Of a DNA stretch of 9,098 bases, positions 1-4,404 are shown piece by piece. The notes under the pieces are model-generated. The model made no database searches, was not told the origin of the DNA, and was given only the letters and a program-made list of their open reading frames with translations. Made by a program: the position numbers and the translations under genes. How positions within the stretch are numbered: position 1 is the first letter of the stretch; each line of letters starts with the position of its first letter. This DNA comes from Holophagales bacterium UBA5066 (lineage in GTDB: Bacteria > Acidobacteriota > Thermoanaerobaculia > UBA5066): the NCBI GenBank assembly GCA_002414905.1, contig DIAY01000191.1, forward strand, positions 1 through 9,098, in the 5' to 3' direction.

Positions 1-208
1 CATGCGGTGCGACATCATCGCCACGGGCGTCGTCAAGGCGTTGAAGGAGATCGGCTGCACCATCCCCGTCGTCGTCCGCCTCGAGGGGACGAACGTCGAG
101 GAGGGGAAGCAGATCCTCCGGGACTCCGGCCTCGCCGTCATCCCGGCCGACGGGATGAAGGACGCCGCCGAGAAGATCATCGCCGCGGTTGCGAAGGGGG
201 AGAACTGA
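1..208 (+). CDS. sucC: Succinyl-CoA synthetase beta subunit, C-terminal end (5' part lies outside the window)
   Basis: About 68 codons of the 3' end are visible, read from base 2; base 1 is the last base of the preceding codon. The peptide opens with MRCDIIATGVV and contains PVVVRLEGTNVEEGK, then a DSGLAVIPADG-type segment and an alanine-rich final helix. These match the C-terminal ligase/CoA domain of SucC (E. coli has VRCDLIADG and PVVVRLEGNN at the same places). The enzyme joins succinyl-CoA cleavage to NDP phosphorylation in the TCA cycle as a complex with SucD. The TGA stop (206-208) is followed by the sucD ATG one base later, so the two are surely co-transcribed and probably translationally coupled. 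A separate broken piece of a sucC gene lies at 3914-4235; the two pieces cover different parts of the protein and do not overlap. ATP versus GTP preference cannot be judged from this end. Confidence 0.95.
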   Translation, partial: MRCDIIATGVVKALKEIGCTIPVVVRLEGTNVEEGKQILRDSGLAVIPADGMKDAAEKIIAAVAKGEN

Positions 209-209
209 G

Positions 210-1088
210 ATGGCCTCCTGGCTGAACACCGACACGAAGGTCGTCGTCCAGGGCCTCACTGGGCGCGAGGGGAAGTATCACGGCCTCGCCGGACGTGACT
301 ACGGCACGCAGGTCGTTGCCGGTGTGACCCCCGGCAAGGGCGGCACCGACGTCGAGGGGATCCCGGTCTTCAACACCGTCCACGAGGCCGTCGAGAAGAC
401 GGGCGCGAATGCCTCCCTCCTCTTCGTCCCGCCGCCGGCGGCTGCCGACGGAATCATGGAAGCCGCCGACGCGGGCATCGCCCTCGTCATCGCGATCACG
501 GAGGGGATTCCGGTCAACGACATGATCCGGGTCAAGGCCTTCCTCGCGGGCTGCCCGGGCGTGAGGCTCGTCGGCCCGAACTGCCCCGGCGTCATCCGCC
601 CGTCGGCGAAGGTGAAGCTCGGCATCATGCCGGCGCGCATCCACCGCCCGGGCAAGGTCGGCATCGTCTCCCGCTCGGGAACGCTCACCTACGAGGCGGT
701 TGGCCAGACGACGGCGCTCGGCCTCGGCCAGTCGACCTGCGTCGGCATCGGCGGCGACCCGGTAAACGGCACGAACTTCATCGACTGCCTCGAGATGTTC
801 AGGGACGACCCGGAGACCGAGGCAATCATCATGATCGGCGAGATCGGCGGGAGCGCCGAGGAAGAAGCCGCCGAGTGGATCAAGGCAAACCTGAAGAAGC
901 CCGTTGCCTCGTTCATTGCCGGACGTACGGCCCCTCCGGGCCGCCGCATGGGCCACGCCGGCGCGATCATCTCCGGCGGCAAGGGAACGGCGACCGAGAA
1001 GGTCGACGCGCTGCGCGCCGCGGGAGTCCTCGTCGCCGACTCCCCGGCCCTCATCGGCGAGACGCTGCTGAAGGCGATCAAGGGATAA
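210..1088 (+). CDS. sucD: Succinyl-CoA synthetase alpha subunit (ADP/GDP-forming)
   Basis: The product is 292 aa, close to the 289 aa of E. coli SucD. The N-terminal Rossmann CoA-binding domain shows GLTGREG at residues 15-21 and GVTPGKGG near 38-45. GPNCPG (122-127) and SRSGTLTYE (154-162) are family signatures. The active-site histidine that is transiently phosphorylated is H249 in RRMGHAGAI (H246 in E. coli), and E211 in GEIGG is the partner glutamate region. The ATG at 210 was chosen over an in-frame upstream start at 189 because MASWLN aligns with the family start. A purine-rich AAGGGGGAGA stretch (194-203) also precedes it at ribosome-binding distance, inside the end of sucC. All key residues are present, so the subunit should be active. 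It acts in the cytoplasm with SucC, and ndk follows 13 nt downstream. Confidence 0.97.
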   Translation: MASWLNTDTKVVVQGLTGREGKYHGLAGRDYGTQVVAGVTPGKGGTDVEGIPVFNTVHEAVEKTGANASLLFVPPPAAADGIMEAADAGIALVIAITEGIPVNDMIRVKAFLAGCPGVRLVGPNCPGVIRPSAKVKLGIMPARIHRPGKVGIVSRSGTLTYEAVGQTTALGLGQSTCVGIGGDPVNGTNFIDCLEMFRDDPETEAIIMIGEIGGSAEEEAAEWIKANLKKPVASFIAGRTAPPGRRMGHAGAIISGGKGTATEKVDALRAAGVLVADSPALIGETLLKAIKG

Positions 1089-1094
1089 GAGGAG
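1087..1094 (+). promoter_or_regulatory. Ribosome binding site of ndk, supporting a TTG start
   Basis: AAGAGGAG spans the sucD stop region and ends 7 nt before the TTG at 1102. The good Shine-Dalgarno match and spacing, and the absence of a nearby in-frame ATG that would preserve the conserved FAIIKPDAV start, make TTG the likely initiation codon of ndk. Confidence 0.75.
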
Positions 1095-1101
1095 CACCTA
1101 C

Positions 1102-1515
1102 TTGGAAAAGACATTCGCGATCATCAAGCCGGACGCCGTCGAGACGAAGAGCTCGGGGAAGATCCTCGCCCGCATGGAGGCCGAGGGCTTCCGCGTCGTG
1201 GCGATGAAATTCCACAGGATCACGAAAGCCGAGGCCGAGGGCTTCTACGCCGAACACGCCGGCAAGGGCTTCTTCGGCTCCCTCGTCGCCTACATGACCT
1301 CCGGGCCGGTCTTCGTCGTCGTCCTCGAGCGGGAGAACGCCGTCGCCCACTGGCGTGCCGTCATGGGAGCCACGAACCCGGCGAACGCCGACGAGGGGAC
1401 GATCCGCAAGGAGTTCGGCCAGTCGATCGAGCGCAACGCCTCGCACGGCTCGGCCAACCTCGCCGACGCCGCACGCGAGGTGACCTTCTTCTTCTCCCAG
1501 GCCGAGCTGCTCTAG
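1102..1515 (+). CDS. ndk: Nucleoside diphosphate kinase
   Basis: The product is 137 aa, within the usual 137-143 aa of bacterial Ndk. It moves the gamma phosphate between nucleoside triphosphates and diphosphates through a phosphohistidine. Visible signatures are FAIIKPDAV with K9, EHAGKGFF (51-58), MGATNPANA with T91 (88-96), R85 and R102, and the active-site motif RNASHGSAN with catalytic H115 (111-119). The usual text there is RNxIHGSDS, so SHGSAN is a mild variant that keeps the histidine. The start is TTG with a strong upstream RBS. The gene lies 13 nt after sucD and before a hairpin terminator, so it is the last gene of the sucCD-ndk unit. Placing Ndk beside succinyl-CoA synthetase suggests local exchange between ATP and GTP pools; that link is inference from gene order. 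Confidence 0.96.
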   Translation: MEKTFAIIKPDAVETKSSGKILARMEAEGFRVVAMKFHRITKAEAEGFYAEHAGKGFFGSLVAYMTSGPVFVVVLERENAVAHWRAVMGATNPANADEGTIRKEFGQSIERNASHGSANLADAAREVTFFFSQAELL

Positions 1516-1547
1516 TCCCGGCCCGGGCTCGCCCGCCAGGCCTTCAG

Positions 1548-1576
1548 AAGAGCCCGCGCATCCGCGCGGGCTCTTT
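1548..1576 (+). terminator. Rho-independent-type terminator after ndk
   Basis: A perfect 12-bp stem, AAGAGCCCGCGC (1548-1559) paired with GCGCGGGCTCTT (1564-1575), closes on a 4-nt loop (ATCC). It starts 32 nt after the ndk stop and is followed by a short T-containing tail (CTCTTTCG). The tail is weak, but the stem is very stable. It lies between ndk and the convergent vapC gene, so it may also stop transcripts coming from the right. Confidence 0.85.
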
Positions 1577-1675
1577 CGTGCTCGACGAGCCATCTCGGAT
1601 CGGGAAGGTCGACGGCGCCGGCGCCCACGCCAGGCAACCGACTCGGCGTACTCCCGACAGCGGCGCTCAGAAGCC

Positions 1676-2095
1676 TCAGGCTCCTCGTGACGAGGTTGAA
1701 TTGAATGACGGATCTCCCCGGGGCCCGCTCCTTGCAACTCTCTGCAGCTTCTTGTCGAGCGTGACGAGCGGCGATCCCGTTCGCCTCGAAAGGGAGAGGT
1801 AGCTGGCGTCGTAGGTCGAGAGGCCGGTGTCGACAGCGATCCGCAGGGCGTCTATCGCGGAAATGTCGACGAGAATCACGCCGAGATCGTCCAGACGCTC
1901 GCTCGCGGCGAGGATCTGCTCGGAAAGCTCCGGATGGCGGGCGACCTTCTTCCTGGCGACGCTCGCGATCTCGTACGGGAGGAGGGACGGCGCAGTCAAC
2001 TCGAACCCCTCGAGCTGCCGGGCCACCTCGTCCGCTTCGGGCTCGACGAACAGGAAAGCCGCCACGGCCGAGGCGTCGACGACCTTACCGGGCAT
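1676..2095 (-). CDS. vapC: PIN-domain ribonuclease toxin, VapC family
   Basis: The product is 139 aa, typical for VapC. The four acidic residues that bind the catalytic metal are visible: D7 in KVVDASA, E42 in LPYEIASVAR, D96 in TYDASYLSL and D114 in LVTLDKKL. VapC toxins are Mg2+-dependent endoribonucleases, often cutting tRNA or rRNA, and are held inactive by a cognate antitoxin; the RNA target here cannot be predicted. The ATG (2093-2095) lies inside the end of the antitoxin gene, giving an 11-nt overlap and likely translational coupling. About 15 C-terminal residues after the last motif (SGPRGDPS onward) look like a non-conserved tail. The gene converges on ndk, with the ndk terminator between them. 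The domain looks complete, so toxicity is plausible. Confidence 0.9.
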   Translation of the reverse strand: MPGKVVDASAVAAFLFVEPEADEVARQLEGFELTAPSLLPYEIASVARKKVARHPELSEQILAASERLDDLGVILVDISAIDALRIAVDTGLSTYDASYLSLSRRTGSPLVTLDKKLQRVARSGPRGDPSFNSTSSRGA

Positions 2096-2318
2096 CGCGG
2101 TCGGTCCGGATCATCCGGGTGGCCTCCGCGGGCGTCGTGAGTCCGGACGCCTTCAGCGACTTCAGCAGCTCTCCGGGAGAAGCGCGGCGAGGGGAGACCG
2201 TCTCCTCCAGGATCGCGAGAAGCTCGCCCTGGAGGGATCGGTGGTGTCGCGCGGCTCTCGTCCGCAGTTTCTCGGCGAGCCGATCAGGAACGTTCTTGAT
2301 CGAGAGCGTGACGGGCAT
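2085..2318 (-). CDS. vapB: Ribbon-helix-helix antitoxin (FitA/VapB-like), partner of the VapC toxin
   Basis: The product is 77 aa. The N-terminus MPVTLSIKNVPDRLAEKLR, followed by ARHHRSLQGELLAILEE, matches the FitA-type ribbon-helix-helix DNA-binding fold: a short beta strand, then two helices around an RSLQGE turn. The C-terminal 35 residues would wrap the toxin. The ATG at 2318 is chosen, although the frame stays open farther upstream, because the conserved strand starts there and GGGAGGAG lies just ahead. The ORF ends TAA at 2085-2087, inside the start of vapC. Antitoxins of this class repress their own operon together with the toxin, and an AT-rich element lies immediately upstream (2336-2362). 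The symbol vapB is by analogy; fitA-like would serve equally well. Confidence 0.88.
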   Translation of the reverse strand: MPVTLSIKNVPDRLAEKLRTRAARHHRSLQGELLAILEETVSPRRASPGELLKSLKASGLTTPAEATRMIRTDRDAR

Positions 2319-2335
2319 TGCTCCTCCCGAAGCTG

Positions 2336-2362
2336 CATTATGGCTCTCATTTGAAACCATGG
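2336..2362 (-). promoter_or_regulatory. Putative vapBC promoter/operator island
   Basis: This short AT-rich stretch stands out in GC-rich surroundings just upstream of the antitoxin. On the minus strand it contains CATAAT (plus-strand ATTATG, 2337-2342), a good -10 candidate 18 nt before the ATG. No convincing -35 was found. It also contains an imperfect inverted repeat between 2340 and 2360, with arms ATGGCTCTCA and TGAAACCAT (one bulged base), which suits an operator for the ribbon-helix-helix antitoxin. Both assignments are pattern-based. Confidence 0.4.
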
Positions 2363-2428
2363 CGAGCCAAGCTCGAGATGGAGCGCGGCGAGCAGGGATG
2401 GCGGACCTGAGGCTCGGCGTTCGGAGTC

Positions 2429-2445
2429 GGCGCCGCAGCGGCGCC
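2429..2445. repeat. Perfect GC-rich hairpin
   Basis: GGCGCCGC and GCGGCGCC flank a single A, and a run of seven C follows shortly after (2447-2453). It is not followed by T residues, so it is not a standard terminator on either strand. It may belong to the terminal structure of the IS91 remnant; that role is inferred from position only. Confidence 0.45.
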
Positions 2446-2479
2446 GCCCCCCCAGGGCGAGGCATCACGGAGGCCCGGC

Positions 2480-2502
2480 GCAGTGTATGTGGGCAGTGTA
2501 TG
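2480..2502. repeat. Two direct copies of GCAGTGTATG, 13-nt period
   Basis: The decamer occurs at 2480-2489 and again at 2493-2502, separated by TGG. It is less GC-rich than its surroundings. It could be a protein-binding iteron near the IS91 origin or a chance duplication; I saw no third copy nearby. Confidence 0.6.
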
Positions 2503-2583
2503 AGCGATTTCCCGTGAGCATGAGGCGAGGTTCCGGGCATCAGGCTGTGGCCGAGGTGGTGGCCCCGGGTTCGCCTCGCACGT

Positions 2584-2610
2584 GGGGGCATCGGCCCCTG
2601 CCGCCAGGGG
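2584..2610 (-). repeat. Two mutually exclusive hairpins just downstream of the transposase stop
   Basis: GGGGC (2585-2589) can pair with GCCCC (2594-2598), or CCCCTG (2595-2600) can pair with CAGGGG (2605-2610); both use the same middle arm. The hairpins begin 3 nt after the transposase stop codon. There is no U tract, so a terminator role is uncertain. Confidence 0.4.
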
Positions 2611-2612
2611 GA

Positions 2613-3711
2613 TCAGAGGGAATCGGGAACCGGGCCAGCTGCCAGAGGCGGAGCGCGATCCTGGATAGCACGGTGAGCCGAGGCGCCAAGGTGGTCGAGG
2701 ATGCGGCGGATGACGCGGCCTTCGGTGATGAAGGAGACGACCCGCATCACGCCCTGGCAGCGTGGACAGACGAGCGGATCGATCTCGTACACGCGACGAA
2801 TGAGCTGGGCCCATCCACGGCGAAGGACGGCCAAGGAGGGGGACACCGAGGAAGACGGAGGCGGAGGGTGAACGCCCGGCACCGGCGCGAGCGACGCAGC
2901 TTGCTGAGCCTGGCCGCGGGCCTTCAGCTTTCCGCGCACGACGTTCGAATAGGCACCGTAGTAGTGCACGAGGTGCCTTCTCGGATCGGGTACGTGGGCG
3001 AGGAGACGGGCGACGAAGTCGAGAGCGTCGAGGATTTCGTCGAGCAGACCGGCCCGCTGAAGGAGGCCTATGACCTTGTGCCGGAAGAGGTGCTCGGCGG
3101 CCGAAGAGCTGACGTACGGCACGGGCACCCACTCGCCGGAGCCGGTCCAGCCGCCACGGGTGACGAGCGCGTGAACGTGAGGATGTAGGTTGAGCTGATC
3201 CCCGAACGTCTGCGACATCGCGACCATACCGGGGCGAAAACCCTTCTCTTCGCCGGCCGCCACGGCCATCAGCTCGCAGACGGTCTGCCAGGCCGCGGTG
3301 CAGAGCGGACCGAGCAGCTCGCGATGATGCATGAAGTAGGGGCGAAGGAGCTTGGGGACGGTGAAGACCCACTGGGAGTGACCGACGTCGGCGACGACCT
3401 CGTCCTGGAGGAAAGCCGCGAACTCGGCGGCGCGCTTGGCGCCGCAGGACGGGCAGAGCCCGCGGCCTTTGCAGGAAAAGGCGAGCAGGTGCTCGGCGGC
3501 ACAGGCGGGGCAGCGGATGCGAGCGAAGCCCCGCTCGAAGATGCCGCAGTCGAGGTACCGCGCGACCACCCCGTCGAGAAGGCCGCGCCAGAAGCCGTAG
3601 CGGCGCTCGAAGAGATCCTCCCAGGCCCCCATCGCGTTCGTAGAGGGACTCGAGCAGCGCGTACAAGGGCGTCTCGGCAGGTCTGCGCGGCCGATAAGCT
3701 GCTGCCTCCAC
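2613..3711 (-). pseudogene. IS91-family (HUH) transposase, frameshifted and internally deleted
   Basis: The main frame (3632 down to 2613) gives 339 residues. It shows an N-terminal zinc-binding region (CPAC at 41-44, C54, C60 and C63 in GLCPSC), the HUH motif HPHVH (150-154) and a second CPRC pair (289-292), as in IS91-like transposases. Two defects are visible. First, the expected N-terminus (EAAAYRPRRPAETPLYALL) is in another frame, starting at a GTG at 3711. It rejoins the main frame only if one base is removed from the five-C run at 3626-3630. Second, the segment GLLDE (196-199 region) is followed directly by LDALDFVARLLAHVPDPRRH. In related proteins I would expect about 80-90 residues between them, including the RYxxRPP-like segment with the catalytic tyrosine. 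The remaining HYYGAYSN is a different conserved block. The protein is therefore probably inactive. Family assignment is firm; the missing-tyrosine claim rests on remembered family architecture. Confidence 0.85.
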
Positions 3712-3913
3712 GGGACGAGGCCATGGCGGGTCTCGTGCCGCAGGGCGGAGAACGGCGCTAGTGGCTCTGCGGCAGCGGCTTCAGCGGCTGTGGGTCGCGC
3801 ATCCCGGGGCCGGAGTGACAGGAGGGCCTGACGGCGCTGAAGGGCGTCGAGTACGTAAGGGCCGCGGAAGCAGGGGGATCGATGACGACGACGAAACCGG
3901 TCAGTACTGATAG
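3712..3913. other. Unassigned 200-nt stretch between transposase remnant and sucC fragment
   Basis: I find no recognisable gene. A short open stretch after a TGA near 3817 reads LTALKGVEYVRAAEAGG on the plus strand but matches no family I recognise, and it is out of frame with the sucC fragment that follows. The sucC-like frame has a TAG at 3911-3913, so the sucC homology has no start of its own here. This is probably IS flank or residue of an earlier rearrangement. Confidence 0.5.
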
Positions 3914-4235
3914 GGCGGCCTGTCGAGCGCGGCCGCGCCGGAGGACATCCCGGCGGCGGGAGGCTTCGAGCACGCCAAGGCGATCATCGGCATGCAGCTC
4001 GTCACGCACCAGACCGGCCCGGAAGGGCGCCAGGTCAAGAAGGTGCTCGTCGAGGCGGCGGCCAACGTCGAGACCGACTGTTCCCTCGCCGAAATCAACC
4101 CGCTCATGATCACAGGTTCAGGTGACGTCGTGGCGCTCGACGCCAAGATGACTTTCGACGACAACGCCCTCTTCCGTCACCTCGACATCAAGGAGTTCCG
4201 CGACCTCGACGAGGAAGACCCGCTCGAGGTCGAGG
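3914..4235 (+). pseudogene. Partial, internally deleted second copy of sucC
   Basis: One frame carries two separate pieces of succinyl-CoA synthetase beta. The first (3914 to about 4070) includes FEHAKAIIGMQLVTHQTGPEG and KKVLVEAAANVE, equivalent to about E. coli residues 59-104. The second (about 4073-4235) includes TDCSLAEINPLMI, VALDAKMTFDDNALFRH and FRDLDEEDPLEVEA, equivalent to about 191-245. Roughly 85 codons are missing between them, yet the frame is kept. The 5' end is cut just after an in-frame TAG (3911-3913). The 3' end joins the opposite-strand start of a kinase gene near 4235, where GAGGCGGACC switches from one homology to the other. The ATP-grasp active site cannot form and no start is present, so it is non-functional as SucC. 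It does not overlap the sucC end at 1-208. Confidence 0.88.
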
Positions 4236-4348
4236 CGGACCTTCACGGCGACGAAGCGGCCCAGCCGGGTGTCCCTCGCCTTGTAGACGACACCCATGCC
4301 GCCCTCGCCGAGCTGCTCCACGAACTCGTAGTGCGACAGCCTGTCCAT
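4118..4348 (-). pseudogene. 5' fragment of a Ser/Thr kinase gene fused to antisense sucC sequence (76-codon chimeric ORF)
   Basis: Residues 1-37 (MDRLSHYEFVEQLGEGGMG through VAVKV) are nearly identical to the start of the complete kinase at 4405-7017. They include the glycine-rich ATP loop GEGGMG and the beta-3 lysine K36. After VAVKV the homology stops at about 4236. The frame then continues for 39 codons through the complementary strand of the sucC fragment (RLDLERVFLVEVAELLD onward) to a TGA at 4118. The ORF has no kinase C-lobe, HRD or DFG motif, so it cannot phosphorylate. Its leader, including ATTCTAG (4365-4371), is also shared with the intact paralogue, so the fragment may still be transcribed. 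It is most likely the truncated third member of the tandem array to its right. Confidence 0.85.
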
Positions 4349-4371
4349 GACGGGTCCAGATCCATTCTAGT
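4236..4371 (-). repeat. Duplicated kinase 5' end plus leader (copy of about 6905-7038)
   Basis: The first 37 codons and the leader up to CTAGAAT are shared, with scattered substitutions, between this segment and the start of the complete kinase. The leaders differ by two bases in length (16 versus 14 nt between ATTCTAG and the ATG). Homology ends sharply on the left at GGACCTTCA, where the sucC fragment begins. Confidence 0.8.
4365..4370 (-). promoter_or_regulatory. TAGAAT, -10-like box ahead of the kinase fragment
   Basis: On the minus strand TAGAAT lies 16 nt before the ATG of the truncated kinase. The same box is conserved ahead of the complete paralogue. I found no good -35 and no Shine-Dalgarno sequence between it and the ATG. 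Confidence 0.3.
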
Positions 4372-4404
4372 GCGCGGCGGAGAGCCGATCGACGCCGGGC
4401 CGTC

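Larger units (their letters stand above)
2363..2612. other. Non-coding stretch between vapBC and the transposase remnant, probably the IS91 3' flank
   Basis: I find no supportable gene in these 250 nt. They hold three structured elements: a perfect GC hairpin at 2429-2445 (arms GGCGCCGC and GCGGCGCC, 1-nt loop), a direct repeat of GCAGTGTATG at 2480-2489 and 2493-2502, and two competing hairpins at 2584-2610 beside the transposase stop. IS91-family elements carry their replication origin (oriIS) downstream of the transposase and lack terminal inverted repeats, so this is where an origin would be expected. I could not identify the exact boundary of the element. Confidence 0.5.
2429..3711 (-). 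mobile_element. IS91-family insertion sequence remnant (ends not resolved)
   Basis: The span runs from the candidate 3' hairpin to the GTG start of the transposase. IS91 elements move by rolling-circle replication, leave no target duplication and lack inverted-repeat ends, so the borders cannot be read off by eye. The transposase is broken, so this copy should not move by itself. Its neighbours on the right are fragments of sucC and of a kinase gene; one-ended IS91 transposition is known to carry adjacent DNA, which could explain such fragments but is not proven here. Confidence 0.5.

Noticed and set aside
177..1097. A 306-codon open frame antisense to sucD
   Set aside because: It covers the same span as an intact, fully conserved sucD and has no family-like motifs. 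It is a GC-bias shadow.
1614..1625. GGCGCCGGCGCC palindrome between ndk and vapC
   Set aside because: It is a short, self-complementary GC string with no loop and no partner feature, expected by chance at this base composition.
2347..3625. Continuation of the transposase N-terminal frame past the C run, about 425 more codons
   Set aside because: After about 28 codons the frame loses all transposase similarity and becomes Arg/Pro/Ser-rich. Only the first part (3711 to about 3626) is real, and it belongs to the frameshifted gene.
3626..3630. Programmed ribosomal frameshifting in the transposase
   Set aside because: The IS91 family is not known to use it, the run is only five G on the coding strand, and the gene also carries an apparent large deletion. 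Decay or sequence error is simpler.
3712..3913. Possible tyrosine-recombinase accessory gene of the IS91 element
   Set aside because: I looked for the usual recombinase C-terminal motifs (HxLRH, LGH, Y) in all frames of this stretch and found none.
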